Below are positions 25,452-34,851 of a DNA stretch of 64,000 nucleotides, in pieces. The stretch is from Distichodus sexfasciatus (Eukaryota; Chordata; Actinopteri; Characiformes; Distichodontidae). Under the pieces are notes generated by a model, which saw only the letters and a program-made list of their open reading frames with translations, had not been told where the DNA came from and did not search any database. The first letter of the stretch is position 1, and every line of letters begins with the position of its first letter. A program made the translations under genes and the position numbers. Location: NCBI GenBank assembly GCA_032718565.1, contig JAVGVS010000057.1, forward strand, positions 1,102,401 to 1,166,400, given 5' to 3'.

Positions 25452-28400
25452 TCTTATATACATACTCATGTATGATTATAGCAATAATATCATTTATAGT
25501 GATAAAGAAATAATTTCTTCATATATAGACATAGACTTATACAGTATATAAGTCTGCTTAGTTATTTCATATCTATATAATAATAAATATACACATATAT
25601 AATTAATATATACATTACATTACACATTTATACACATATACATACACATAAACACATAAAATAACTATAATGCTTCAATGTGCTGTACATGTCATAAACT
25701 ACTGCGATATACCCTGCTCTTTGGCCTCATTTTTGTGCTAATCCTCGCTGTTCTACACTCAGATTCAATGCAGGACATCCCAGCCGTGTGTCCACATGGG
25801 GAGGGGGTGGGCAATGGGTTCTGTCAGTGCTACATGATCCGTGATCTGGTTCAGGGAAATTGACACAACATCTGTGAAAGCCTCTATAAATCCCGACGAT
25901 TTCAATGATTAGCTGTTTAACCTCGAAACTCAGGGAAGGTTGACTCGTCTCGGCCTTCGTTTGATCCCCTCAAGTGAGCCAAGGAGGACAAGAATGAATT
26001 AGGGGGAGTGGATAAGTGTGTGTTAACCTCATATTTCGCACCGCTGGCAAGTAAAGATGCTGTAATTCCCCCACAGATAGGGTCTATCTTGTAAATTTGG
26101 TAATTGAAATTCAATGTAATCTAAATGGATTTATCGCAGACTGGAGCGTCCTTGCTCAGAAGTGGATCAATGCCCCCCCCTCCCCCATCCAGTAGGTTTA
26201 TATTTCCTACTCAGTCCATGTAGGGGTTTACAAGCTATTAACATGGCGTGGCTTTATGTTGGATAAATGCTTCTGCCTAAGCAGTGGCTGGAATTTTGTA
26301 TTGTTTTTACATTAACTGAGGTAATTTTGATCTGGCGGCTCCAAGTTCTGCTGCCTTACATCGCGATCCGAGCAGCATAGTTTTGGTTACACATAAAGGA
26401 TGGAAACAAAACTCATATCTTATCATTCTTCATTTATCTTATTGATCTATCTGTTTTTGGTTGCCTACTTTTGTGGTACTTTTTTCACCCATTCACACTT
26501 GTACTGAGGGTTGACTACAGTCAGATTGACTCTATCACTGACTCTCTGCTTTACTGAAAAACAAAAACTTCAGAAAACATGGGGCCAAGTCCGACTACAA
26601 AGATCCAAAATGTGTTGCTACTCCTCAGTTATCATTTAATGGTTATTGTTTATTTGGAGTCTGGTCCATGTTTTTTAAAGCTTGTTTGGTACTATGAAAC
26701 AGATTATTTCCAGAACGGATGAAACCAGCTTGTGAGACTAAGTTGGCTTTTTCATTAGGGCGATCATCTGTTCCTCACATGAAAGGTAAATCTGGTGGTC
26801 TAAAATAAAGAAAAAGCTCTTTATCCCCCAACTTCTACCCTTTCCTTTTGATCTCCTTCAAAGTGCTAAACTTTAAAATGAGATCCAGCTTATTGCCAGT
26901 GCCAGTGACACAATGAAAAATAAACATTTACCCTTTGTACTTTCAGGGTTTTTAAAGGCTGATAAAGCAGGGTTTATGTGACATAATGACTCTACTGGGG
27001 TCCACTGGGACACCTCTGCTGCTCTGAACAGATGGGCTGTATTAATATGACAATGTACAAGACAAACAACACAACAAACTGTAAAATGAATGCCAAACAG
27101 GGCCAGGAAATTAAAGGCATTTATAGCTTTATAAATATAATTGAGACCATACCATGCATTTTGCAAGTGTAAACCACAATACATAATGTTAATATGGGTT
27201 TAAAAGGTCAGGAATCTTTGTTCCATTGTCTTAAAAATATAAACCAGTGTCCGTCTATATATTTGCATAAAATGAAGCGTAGTCTTTGAATACACAAAAA
27301 AAATTATTAAGCTTCAAAAAAATCTCTTACTCAATTCGGTTCAATGTGGGAAAATTTCATTACCAGGGGAATGTTCAAAGGCAGAAAGCTTGATATTGAG
27401 CTGGAAAAGTGATCCCGCATCTTTGGTTGCTGACACATGCAGCAGTGAACCAATCTTCAGATGAGATATTTAAATAGCTGTGTAAATATTGACAGTATGA
27501 ACCAGTTTTTTAACCAATATGTGGGAGAAAATAGTCTCTCTCTCACACACTTATGTGTTTTATTCTGAGCTTAAAAAGCCTGGGCGCGACATAGCATCCA
27601 AATTCAAAGCAGCATCTCCCCCTTTCCTCCTGAGAGGACTAACTCAAATAATAGTGTTGAGCGCCCAGCACGTCAATATTAATGAGTGTGTTAGCTGCTA
27701 GCCAAAGATCTGTTACTGTGCTACTGAGGATTTGTACAGATTCTTCAGTATAACAAACTGCCTCTAGCTTAAGAGAATTTATTTCCTTGTCACAGAAAAG
27801 AGATTTGCATTGGAGCAACATTTGCAGGTGCACTGAGAATTGAGTTTGGGTCACATTTGCTTACACTGCCTTATGCATGAAAGTCAGCATGCAACGCTCA
27901 AAGTTCAGCTCCTGGTGAGAAGCATCTGGGATGTTACTGATGAGGCTTTACTGTGGAATCTTTGCACCGGAGCATAAAAAAAGTATTTTACAGCTTCTCT
28001 GCATCAGCGCAGCATGCACCACCAACATCAATCATCTGCAGAAAGGAAAAACCGAAAAGAAATAATTCCATCTACTGAGAATTATTCACCTTTTATAAGA
28101 ACTACACAAAATAATGCAATATAAAATTGATATCGATTTGCGGACACAAGAGTGGACACTGCCCTGAACTTTCCAGCCCAAACCCTACTCCACATTAAGA
28201 CTTACGACATGGAGCGGAGGGAACCGTATTAGCCTTGAAGACTCTGGAGTGAATCACACTTGATGGCCGGGCCCCTGGAGTGCACTACAGCATCATCAGT
28301 CATGTGAACCCAGGCACTGTGCAAACGTGAAGTTCAGTGGATTCCATGAAGGGTCATTTTACTGTCTATCTGCATGTGCCCACATGGATGTTGACGATGA

Positions 28401-29106
28401 GCGATGCATCCGTCGCGGGATTAAGTATCCTGCCAAAGCCTCGTATGTATGGCCCAAGCTGAAAAATGCAAATACTTTTGAGCTTTTTGCAATTCAAATT
28501 GCCACGAGGTGGTGTGCTGACACATGTAAATACAAGCGATGCGATGATACACACACATCCCCCAGCCTGATGTATTGCCATGAATGATAATAACATTAGT
28601 ATCTTGACGCAATTATGTGTAATGCACTATGCAAACACTTTGCAACATTTTTTAGCATTTCAGCATTTTTATAATTTTATAAATATAGATAAATACATCC
28701 TGTTGCTGTTACTCGTGTAAATGAGAATAAGGCCAACAGGGAAAACAGTATTTTAAGTGATGAATATAAAATCTTCTTAAAATACATTTTCCCTTTTCGC
28801 TACCACCTACAAAAATCCCAAAACATCTTATCTAACTGCACACTCTGTTCCAAAGCTGCATCCCATATCCACACAAGCCCTCTCTTTAGTATTCTGGGCT
28901 ACACAGCAATTTTCTCTAACCAACTCCCGGGACCAGTTGTCCCCAAAACAGTTGATGTTTTACAAGACTAAAAACCACAGAATCAAACCCACAATGTTCT
29001 TCACCACCACAAACCACAAAAGGTATGAATCGTGCAGTTAGATCTGGAGATATGTGCAGAGGGAGCAAAGAGCAGGCGAGCTTACCTGTGCGTGTCCCTG
29101 ATACAT
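6756..29106 (-). CDS. pex5l: pex5l (TRIP8b / PEX5-related protein), 5' part, seven exons, continues off the left edge
   Basis: Exons on the minus strand at 29106-29086, 15454-15359, 12188-12077, 11575-11375, 8650-8527, 8260-8173 and 6836-6756 have GT-AG borders and join in frame to 241 codons. The product starts MYQGHAQ, like the MYQGHMQ start of mammalian TRIP8b. It then carries VVAMVLKELP, QESRPLLSPSIDDF, RPVTSNTA, LDLVDLSEP, LEKWEELSFH and HSLEEEFVRAKAAVE, each matching a TRIP8b segment in the same order. TRIP8b is a neuronal cytosolic protein that binds HCN channels and controls their trafficking and cAMP response. Its N-terminal exons are alternatively spliced, and the last segment here begins the HCN-binding core. 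The peroxin PEX5 has a different N-terminus, so this is the paralogue. The TPR repeats that bind C-terminal tripeptides are not in the window. Exon recognition rests on remembered family sequence, so an alignment would firm up exons 6 and 7. Confidence 0.87.
6863..6899. repeat. (AC)n microsatellite just upstream of pex5l exon 7
   Basis: About 18 AC units with one AAAC interruption. On the transcript it is (UG)n, 26 nt or so before the exon 7 acceptor. Confidence 0.9.
7182..7475 (-). repeat. DANA-like SINE, degraded, reversed
   Basis: TATTCATTCATTCACTCATT tail, AACCACTTAATTCC, then the SINE body (TTTTGGACTGTGGAAGGAAA) and a partial tRNA-like head CTGTGAGGCAGCGCAGCGG. Confidence 0.7.
7569..7871 (+). 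repeat. DANA-like SINE
   Basis: The tRNA-like head has CTCACAGCAAGAAGGTCCTG and a B-box-like GGTTCAATCC, followed by the common body and a TGAATGA tail. It lies about 95 bp from the previous copy in opposite orientation, so the two could pair in the pex5l pre-mRNA. Confidence 0.8.
8173..8260 (-). CDS. pex5l: pex5l coding exon 6, divergent
   Basis: 88 nt with a very strong acceptor: ten T then CCTCTGCAG. The first base completes the Trp codon begun in exon 5, and the frame stays open through SADFKSNLSNKHSLELSIS to NSQ. It aligns loosely with the mammalian segment after ELLW that contains KSALNSESASELEL. The donor GTTTTC is weak. Length is not a multiple of three, so inclusion requires a phase-0 acceptor at exon 7, which is present. 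Confidence 0.65.
8405..8505 (-). repeat. SINE fragment (GGTACC family) abutting a pex5l donor
   Basis: Contains GCAGTGTTTGGGGATGGTG, TTGCTCATGAGTACTGG and GAACCAGCAACCTTCTG, the reversed head half of the family. It begins about 20 nt from the exon 5 donor. Confidence 0.6.
8527..8650 (-). CDS. pex5l: pex5l coding exon 5 (LEKWEELSFH)
   Basis: 124 nt, entering in phase 1 and leaving in phase 2 after TG of a Trp codon. The acceptor is TCTCTTTAG and the donor GTATGA. It encodes SGSPLEKWEELSFH and ends SSSELLW, aligning with LEKWDDVKFH and SKELLW of mammalian TRIP8b. A related, broken copy lies about 630 bp upstream in the transcript at 9284-9205. The following intron is 266 nt and holds a SINE fragment. 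Confidence 0.85.
9205..9284 (-). pseudogene. Decayed tandem copy of pex5l exon 5
   Basis: On the minus strand an acceptor TCTCTGTAG is followed by sequence reading, in the correct phase, SSCSLDKWEEVRFH, clearly related to SGSPLEKWEELSFH of exon 5. Similarity continues back through the splice site (TCTCTTTAGTTAGC against TCTCTGTAGTTAGC). After FH the frame runs into unrelated residues and a TAA stop at 9207-9205, with no good donor seen. It lies between exons 4 and 5, in the same orientation. It is probably a dead duplicate, but could act as a poison exon. Confidence 0.6.
9880..10540. repeat. Degenerate (ACTT/ACTG) minisatellite
   Basis: Two blocks (about 9900-10185 and 10345-10545) consist of imperfect CTTACTGA/CTTACTTA units, separated by about 150 bp of ordinary DNA. 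A short related run recurs near 11680. No coding. Confidence 0.8.
11375..11575 (-). CDS. pex5l: pex5l coding exon 4 (LDLVDLSEP)
   Basis: 201 nt, phase 1 in and phase 1 out, with acceptor CTACAG and donor GTGAGC. It starts ALDLVDLSEP, matching LDLLDLSEP of mammalian TRIP8b. The rest is charged and low in hydrophobic residues (RRWSWDRRS, SFRRKKMEETELIQVEAEQ), as expected of a disordered linker, and diverges from mammals. Confidence 0.87.
12077..12188 (-). CDS. pex5l: pex5l coding exon 3 (QESRPLLSPSIDDF)
   Basis: 112 nt, entering in phase 0 and leaving in phase 1, with acceptor TTTTAG and donor GTTAGT. The translation contains QESRPLLSPSIDDF and RPVTSNTA, a near-exact match to the conserved TRIP8b segment that carries a dileucine-type sorting motif. 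It is the strongest single identifier of the gene. The intron to exon 4 is only 501 nt. Confidence 0.9.
12387..12606. mobile_element. Long perfect-looking hairpin MITE, 220 bp
   Basis: Arms of about 90 nt (12387-12475 and 12516-12606) are nearly exact inverted copies, starting CGTAATGAGTC and ending GACTCATTACG, around a 40-nt loop. It lies in pex5l intron 2. The high arm identity suggests recent origin. The family is unknown to me. Confidence 0.75.
12735..12790. repeat. (ATT)n microsatellite
   Basis: About 18 ATT units. Confidence 0.95.
13600..14110. other. Non-repeat intronic tract, unassigned
   Basis: pex5l intron 2 segment that lacks simple repeats and has higher GC than its flanks near 13740-14090. 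An 82-codon minus-strand ORF crosses it but matches no family I know and has no splice context tying it to pex5l. It may be a conserved non-coding element or an unknown repeat. Confidence 0.2.
15359..15454 (-). CDS. pex5l: pex5l coding exon 2
   Basis: This exon has 32 codons, phase 0 at both ends. The acceptor follows a TTTCACTGTTGTAG tract and the donor is GTGGGC, which is weak. The product begins GKDSASVVAMVLKELP and ends RLLTVTTK, aligning with the mammalian segment that begins GKGS and contains AVAMVMKEIP and PLLTMTSQ. The exon is a multiple of three and could be skipped without a frameshift, as expected for the alternative N-terminal exons of this gene. Confidence 0.82.
15853..16115 (+). 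repeat. tRNA-derived SINE (GGTACC family), near full length
   Basis: Head GGGGCAGTTGGTAGTGCAAA, B-box-like GTTCGATTACC, body GGTACCACTGAGGTACTCAT, tail CACAATGACAAATAA. Confidence 0.75.
16120..18450. other. pex5l intron 1, no gene recognised
   Basis: The interval is mostly AT-rich and without recognised features. About 17375-17720 is richer in CpG, starts GGGCCTGTTTTCCACC and contains AAATGGCGGCGTATCTGG, which looks like a decayed DNA-transposon end, but the partner end was not found. Confidence 0.3.
18455..19590. mobile_element. Candidate non-autonomous transposon split by a SINE
   Basis: The left part has ACTTGAGTACTGTAGAG/TGTACTTGAGTAG motifs and the right part AAAGTACTTCAGTACTTTAA, an arrangement common at ends of teleost non-autonomous elements. 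A full SINE sits inside. Borders are uncertain. Confidence 0.3.
18860..19222 (-). repeat. DANA-like SINE, full length, with target duplication
   Basis: Flanked on both sides by TCCTTCTGATT (18849-18859 and 19223-19233), an 11-bp target duplication. The element is complete from the tail side (AACCGCTTAATCCC) to the tRNA-like head, which reads reversed GGCGGCACGGTGGCACGG. It is a clean example of the family. Confidence 0.9.
20740..21060. other. Candidate conserved non-coding tract in pex5l intron 1
   Basis: About 300 bp of balanced, non-repetitive, GC-richer sequence (CAGCTGCGCTTTGTGAGAGG, AATTTATGATCTCTGTG) within AT-rich intron. No exon-like frame with splice sites was found. The suggestion of an enhancer is inference from composition alone. 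Confidence 0.25.
21828..21925. mobile_element. End of a GTAAC-type non-autonomous transposon
   Basis: Begins CAGTGTTGGGAGTAACTATG and continues with AAAAGTAATGCGATTACATT, a terminus seen widely in teleost hAT-like elements. The partner end is absent. A related complete element occurs near 33158-34010. Confidence 0.45.
22000..22350 (+). repeat. DANA-like SINE
   Basis: Head TCAGAAGGTCCTGGGTTTG, body GGTTTCCTCCGGGTGCTCTG, tail TGGAAAATGAATGAATGAAT. Confidence 0.8.
22365..22512 (+). repeat. tRNA-derived SINE (GGTACC family), internally deleted
   Basis: Head GGCAGTTGGTACTGTAGCGA and CAGTTCAAATACCGGACC pass directly to GGTGTGTTCACTATGACAAA. The GGTACC-containing middle is missing. Confidence 0.65.
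22520..25240. other. pex5l intron 1, no gene recognised
   Basis: AT-rich and mostly unique. The segment 24840-24965 contains homeodomain-type TAAT cores (GCTGCTAATTAGCATTAATC) and might be regulatory. No supported exon on either strand. Confidence 0.3.
25385..25450. repeat. (AGAT)n microsatellite
   Basis: About 16 AGAT units, in a wider (TA)n/(TG)n-rich zone at 25200-25640. Confidence 0.95.
25650..29040. other. pex5l intron 1, proximal part, no gene recognised
   Basis: Mostly unique sequence with no repeats of note and no supported exon. Several tracts (25860-26240, 28120-28590) look non-repetitive and could be regulatory, but nothing specific can be shown. Confidence 0.3.
29086..29106 (-). 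CDS. pex5l: pex5l coding exon 1 (MYQGHAQ)
   Basis: The start codon is at 29106-29104. Seven codons are followed by the donor GTAAGC in phase 0. MYQGHAQ matches the known TRIP8b first exon that begins MYQGHMQ, which decides the start. The family has other first exons; none was recognised here. Confidence 0.87.
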
Positions 29107-29720
29107 GTTCAGTGGAAGAGATGAAGAAGTGATGAGGAAGAAGTGATGCGGGTCCTGCGCTGGACCAGCTTCACTCCCATAACAGGAGGAGTGAAGGAGG
29201 GGCGAATACGGAGGAGCTGCCCACGGGTCAGAGGTGCTGAAACGGGATAAAGGAAGAGAGAGGAGGAGAAGGAGGAAGAAGAGGAGGAAGATTTATAACG
29301 GCCTTGACTAGATTAATGTAATGTCCAGGTCGGAGGTTGTGAATCGGTATAAGGTTCTGGAGCCTGTCCATGAGTTCGTGGGAGGGCTGAAGCGGGATAA
29401 CGATGCTGGAGCTGTCAGTGATCCGGTACTGAATTAGGACCAGGCCCCGCGTTGCCGTGCGGTGCTGAAGCAAGGGCAAATAAAAAGCGGTCGAGATCAG
29501 AGATGCCGAATCGCTCCGGTTCACATCCCCACGTGTTCGGGAATAAATCTACGTGTCGGCTTCATTGATTGTAAAAGCCGAGAGCTGCCGCTCGAGCAGG
29601 ACATACTGATCCGCCTGCCTCCCTCCCCATCCCCCTCACGCGCCGTCCTCTACCGGCCCTCAACTCCCCTCCGCTCGATGACCACTTCTGCTAAATTATG
29701 CCAGACTTCAAGATAGACGC
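29107..29720 (-). promoter_or_regulatory. Putative pex5l leader and CpG-rich promoter region
   Basis: The stretch just upstream of pex5l exon 1 is far richer in G, C and CpG than its AT-rich flanks and has purine/pyrimidine-rich tracts. No clear TATA box is visible. Position upstream of the start codon and composition suggest the promoter and 5' UTR, but the transcription start is not determined. Further upstream the DNA turns abruptly into TAC/TAA/TAATA simple repeats. Confidence 0.4.
29109..29180 (-). other. Upstream ORF in the pex5l leader
   Basis: An ATG at 29180-29178 opens a 23-residue frame (MGVKLVQRR start, HLFH end) whose TGA ends 2 nt before the pex5l start codon. It lies in a different frame from the main ORF. 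Whether it is translated depends on the transcription start, which cannot be seen. If it is in the leader, translation of it would be expected to dampen pex5l output. Confidence 0.45.
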
Positions 29721-29864
29721 GATGCTGGACTCCAAAAGGATATTATTCACTTCCATCATGTTTAAAAATGTAAACAAGCATGTGCGACGTTTAATTAATA
29801 TTGAATTTACATCATATTTATTAACAGTCTACTAAGAAATCATCTTAAAATGTGAATAGTCTAC

Positions 29865-29900
29865 TACTACTACTGCTACTACTACTACTACTACTACTAC

Positions 29901-29943
<43 letters not shown>

Positions 29944-30055
29944 TTATAAATATATATAAAACGTATTATTAATATTATAATATAATATAATATAATATAA
30001 TATAATATAATATAATAATATATTATAATATAATATAATATAATAATAAATATTA
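29865..30055. repeat. Compound (TAC)n, (TAA)n and (TAATA)n repeat
   Basis: (CTA)n from about 29864 passes into (ATA)n to 29943, then a TAATA-type array at 29975-30050. It lies about 0.8 kb upstream of the pex5l start codon. Confidence 0.9.
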
Positions 30056-30269
30056 AAATAATTAATATTCCCAAAATAAATAATAAATAATTATATGTTA
30101 TTTGTCAGTCTCGGCTATTATTGCATTTAATACAATTAATATTTTTCTTTTATATTATGGTATAATATTATTAATTTATATTTAATAAACATAAAATATC
30201 GGTGTATGCTTGTCATATATTAACTAATATATAAAACTTTAACATATAAACATTATATGCACTTACATG

Positions 30270-30270
<1 letters not shown>

Positions 30271-30353
<83 letters not shown>
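30271..30353. repeat. (ATT)n microsatellite
   Basis: About 27 ATT units with one interruption near 30315. Confidence 0.95.
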
Positions 30354-30354
<1 letters not shown>

Positions 30355-30689
30355 GTGTTGTTTTGTTACATTGTTGTTGATGCTGGTAAGGAAGAAACCC
30401 CTTTATTAATATTGTTTATTTTTAAAACAAAATAAAACTTCATTTACTAGCATTCGTTGGACAACCAGAGGGTTCGATAAGTTAGATTTCAACATAAATG
30501 TGTTATGTTGCTTTGTAAGAAATGACAATAAAAACATGACAAAGGCATACTGGTAAAGTATATGTTGAGTAATGATATTTAATGATATAGTAATATAGTA
30601 ATACGTTGTGATCAATCATAAAAATGATATATTAAAATAATACTTATAAATTATAAACTTTAATGAATAAGCAGTATAGACTTTCTTTA

Positions 30690-31110
30690 ATACAATTCTT
30701 TGGGACAGTCTCTATTTGAATATTTCATGAATAGCAAATTTTGTGTGTGGGCAGGTTTGTGTGTGTAAGAAGTGCCTTTAGTGGAGGGATAGTCTGCTTG
30801 AATAAAACTGTCTCAGAAAGATGTGTTTCCCTGGCACAATGTTATAAATGATCATGAAATTAATTCCTGCTTGGATAAGCTGGTGGCTGTGAATAAAGAG
30901 GAACCCCCTCCATATAGCAGCAGGTGAGACAGGTGGGTGGGTTTTATGATGATTGATTGTGTGTTGCTCAGTGTGGCATTCCAGGTTTAATCAGCAAGAC
31001 CTCCCATTCATGGCCTATTCATTCCCAGTCGTCCATTCTGAGGCTTGTGTCGGCTTCAAATTAATGAGCTGAGCTGGAGTGTAATCTAATATTTCCCTCT
31101 CTCAAGCCAT
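30690..31110. other. Candidate regulatory tract between the divergent genes
   Basis: About 400 bp of non-repetitive, moderately GC sequence with tight motifs (CCTGGCACAATG, GGATAAGCTGG, CAGGTGAGACAGGTGG, CAAATTAATGAGC) upstream of pex5l. No frame or splice structure. Looks like a conserved non-coding element, which is inference only. Confidence 0.25.
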
Positions 31111-31829
31111 AACTCAGAAATGAGGTCAAGACTAAATCCGCATTGCCACAAAATCCTCACTTTCTTTTATTTCCAGTCACTTCTTTCATCATTTCATCAG
31201 AGAAAATATTAAACTCCCCTTTACACACCAGGAATAATGTCAGTGATTTGAAAATATGCAGAGTAGGCAAAACATGAATAAGCAGCTTAATGTAAAATAT
31301 CTATAAATTAAGGGGAATAGAAGTTATATTAACCAAAATGATTCATTTCTCTCATATCACGCACCGCATTCAGTGTAATGTGAGTTATTTTTATTGATTT
31401 CTTTGAAATAGTAAAATGTTAATTTAATTTTGCTTCATGGTTTGTTTTCTAATCCATAGCTCATCTTGAGAGTCTGACTCAATATAAACTTCAAAAGATT
31501 CAAAGTCTTATTTTTCTCTCTCTATGCCTTGGGCATTTAAAGCCACATGGCAGTGAGCATTTTGGGAATATTGCTCTCCAGAGATGCTGCATCAGCGAAC
31601 TGACCATGTTTTGCATCAGCGTTCTAGAATAATGTCATTGATCTTTTGTAAATGCTTGTGAACTTTGACCTCACAGAGAAGGTCACCAGACAATTTGTTA
31701 TTGCACTTCTGTTTCTTTATTATTCAGCATGTTTTTGTACATGGATATTTGCTATAAAACATCTAGGTGTCTAAAAAATCTAGTGGCCCAAAGCACTGGG
31801 CCTCATTTGCCAAATTTTCTTCCTGAGAC

Positions 31830-32061
31830 ATTTAGGGCCTGTTTACACATATGTAGATATTTTTTATAAACGCATATTTTTTATAAGTTTGGGCCTTTCA
31901 TTTACAGAGTTTTAGCCACCTCAAAAGCACATTTAAATGCCCCCAAAATGCTGCATTCTGTGGATCCGTGTAAACAAATGCAGTGTTAAAAAATACTTAA
32001 AAAAATAATATAAATATGCATTTATAAAAATATCTAGATACTTGTAAACAAGACCTTAAAT
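31830..32061. mobile_element. MITE with about 50-bp inverted ends
   Basis: The left end reads GGGCCTGTTTACACATATG then TAGATATTTTTTATAAACGC. The right end, reversed, reads TCTTGTTTACAAGTATC then TAGATATTTTTATAAATGC. The arms are about 85% alike by eye and the centre has no coding. Confidence 0.65.
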
Positions 32062-32979
32062 AGTATAATATTGAACAGTTCGAGTTGGAAAAAAACCCAA
32101 TAATGCACTGCTCAAATAAGAAACATATGTGAATGTCCAAATCTACATTTAAACTGCTTAAGTGGGTTTTAAGAACAATCTAATTTTTTGATTTTTAGGT
32201 GAATGAATCACATTGTTTATTTAAATCCACAGTTACTGCAGATAAGAAAATGCTTTATGCTGATATGTATTTTATGTTACAGAATTATCACAAAACCATA
32301 AAGTATAGCTGTGAGACTCCAGTCCTAGAAAGCAACAACACCTCATCCCATCTAACTTATCACACCCCTTTTCCACTCATCACCTAATTAACAAGACCAT
32401 CATGAGCTGAATTTGCTGCTGTTGAGGAGAGAAAACACTGTGGCCTGCAGTGGCTGAGGCTCTCCGGGATGAGACTCCAAGATAAATGGGAAATCAATAG
32501 CAGCTGTACCAAAATTCGCAGCACTAACATGGAAGGTATTGCGAAAAATATATAAAAGAGTGCTCCAAAGTCCTGTGATGTTGCAACAACCGAACGCAGA
32601 GTGAGTCCAGAAACTCTTCCAGCAAAGCTCAGACTGAGCTGGTGTTAAATGAGGTTGGACTGGCTGTGAGCTTTCTTAGTGCTGTGCCCTTTTAAATAAT
32701 ATAAGATGGTTTTATCTTTTATGATGATGCTGAGAACATGGAGTTGGTTAATCTGTACAGATGACTGACAGCACAGCAAAAGTGCCAGAGCAACATGAGT
32801 ATGATGTCAATCACGTTCACATATGTCTTTAAATTAAGGGCAGCAAGATGTTTATTAATTATCTTTTTCATAACTTTTATTAATCCCGTTTTCTAACACA
32901 TTTTTATCTGTTTGTAATGTGAATGTTTTTAAATATCTATATTATCTACATTTTAGATAATGTTCTTATTGCTGAATTT

Positions 32980-34090
32980 GGAGCAGTAACTGTAAGGGAG
33001 TTGGCCCGAGGATCAGAACGTCGTCGGTTCTAGTCCCAGACCAGTAAAGGTACCACTGAAGTGAAAGTGAGTAATTTTGTCACCACTGCACAGCACAGAG
33101 TGCACCACAACCAAATGTGACCTCTACATTTGACCCATCCGTGAAGGAGCAGTGGGCAAGTCCCGAAAGCTACTTTGGAAATGTAATGCATTACAATTAC
33201 AAGTTACCCTATCTAAAATGTAATAGTAGTGTAACTATTTCAATTACTTTGACAAAGTAATGTAACTAATTACATTTGATTACTTTCCTACATTTTAAAT
33301 GAATTTTCTCAACTTATCAACCATTTTCAGTTTTTGAAACCTGGTTAACCTTACAGCATTACTCAACACTGACTGCTGTCAAAATCCTTTTAAACTCCCT
33401 CAACACAGCCACAGCCATGTCGGACTTCAACACCTCAACACCGCTTTACTGTGAGATCATGCTGATCTTTGAATAATTATGCCTGCTAAATCAAATATTT
33501 GACATTCAACATTTGGTGAACATCACTCAATAAGCGGTTGTCTATTCGTGTGGGATTGACTGTGCATATAGCGTCTGCTCACTACAGCTAATTTTTATTT
33601 CCTGCATTGGGCTAGGCCTACAGTGTAGTTCCTATCTGGCATCGCAGGCCATCTCGCAACTGCAGCTCAGAACGCTTGTAGGCTGTAGATCCAGCAGCAA
33701 GTGGGTGTTGCAAATTCAAACATGATAAGAGAACCAATTAGACATATCGAAATAATGTCAGACTTTCAGCTGTAAATGGAGGATGTTGTGCGCAAGAAAA
33801 AATGGCAAAACAATAATATTATTAAACGTATAGTCAATGTTTCTGCAGAAGATATTGAGATGTAACTGAAATTGTAATTCTGAATATTTCCTGAAAGTAA
33901 CTGTAATTTATTACACATTTTTTCAAAGTAATGTAACTGATTACTGTTACTTTTATTTTGTAATTAAATTACGTAATTTTGTTCCATGTAACTTGTTACC
34001 CCCCAACAATGCTTATGAGTACCTCAGTGGTATACTGTATTTACCAGTCCAATCATAGAGCAATTACTCTAACTGTTATGCTACCAAGTG
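32980..34090. repeat. Two SINEs back to back, one split by a transposon
   Basis: A plus-oriented SINE head (33000-33060, GGTACCACTGAA) is followed at once by a reversed copy starting GTGAAAGTGAGTAATT. That copy runs to 33158 (GAGCAGTGGGCA) and resumes at 34011 (GCTTATGAGTACCTCAGTGG), so the DNA between is an insertion. Confidence 0.65.
33159..34010. mobile_element. GTAAC-type non-autonomous transposon inserted in a SINE
   Basis: Both flanks hold inverted AATGTAATGCATTACAATTA/AGTAATGTAACTGATTAC-type sequence and the right end is GTTACCCCCCAACAATG, the reversed CATTGTTGGGGGGTAAC terminus. About 850 bp, no transposase ORF. Confidence 0.6.
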
Positions 34091-34094
34091 CTTG

Positions 34095-34245
34095 CTAAGT
34101 ACTCATTTGCAAGTTACCGTCCCCAAGCACTGCTCCGTAGGCACTGCCAAAAAAGCTGCCCACTGCTCATTCATGGATGGGCCAAATATAGAGGACATGT
34201 TTCGTTCTGGTGCACTCACTTCAATCAAATAAAAAATGACCTGTT
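34095..34245 (+). repeat. SINE fragment (GGTACC family)
   Basis: AAGTACTCATTTGCAAG, CCGTCCCCAAGCACTGCTCC and TCATTCATGGATGGGCC show a partial plus copy. Confidence 0.6.
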
Positions 34246-34654
34246 TCTGTTGTTCTACCCATTAATTGTTGTTCACTATTATTGTTGACTCTGAATATGA
34301 CTTATTAATTCAGTCTGAAGTTGGTGACAGGTTATATGACTTCTAGAAAAGTTGGATATTTCAATCTTTCGTCAGCCTGGGTGCAGTGAGAGGTGCAGAT
34401 CATTTCCCTCACATGCTTCATTCCCCTTCATTTTCATTTTAACTAATACTGAAAAGTAAAAAATCAGTTCACTATACTGCAGATAATTTAGTCTGTTTCA
34501 AGTTTTTTTTCTCTGCGATAAGATTAATTATCTACCCAAGAAGCAGGATAAATTTGTCAGAAATGTTGAAACTGAAAATTATATGAATTATCCAAATTTG
34601 AGATGATTATTTATTCAGATACAATGTTTTTACACAGAAATCCCATTTCTCATT

Positions 34655-34850
34655 AGTATCTGAGTGGTGGTGCTCTAGTAGTTAGGATACTCACCTCTGG
34701 ACCAAGAGGTCATAGGTTTGATTCCTACCTCCAGCACTAACAACACAGACAAGACCCTTAACCCCAAACTGCTCGCAAAAAAAACTGTACCTAAAACTTA
34801 AGAAATTGAAGTTGCTCTGGAGAAGATAAATGTATATTTCTTTGTAGGGG
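34655..34850 (+). repeat. tRNA-derived SINE (third family)
   Basis: The head GGTGGTGCTCTAGTAGTTAG with B-box-like GGTTTGATTCC is followed by AAGACCCTTAACCCC and GTTGCTCTGGAGAAGAT, the decayed version of the tail seen at 120-197. Confidence 0.6.
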
Positions 34851-34851
34851 C

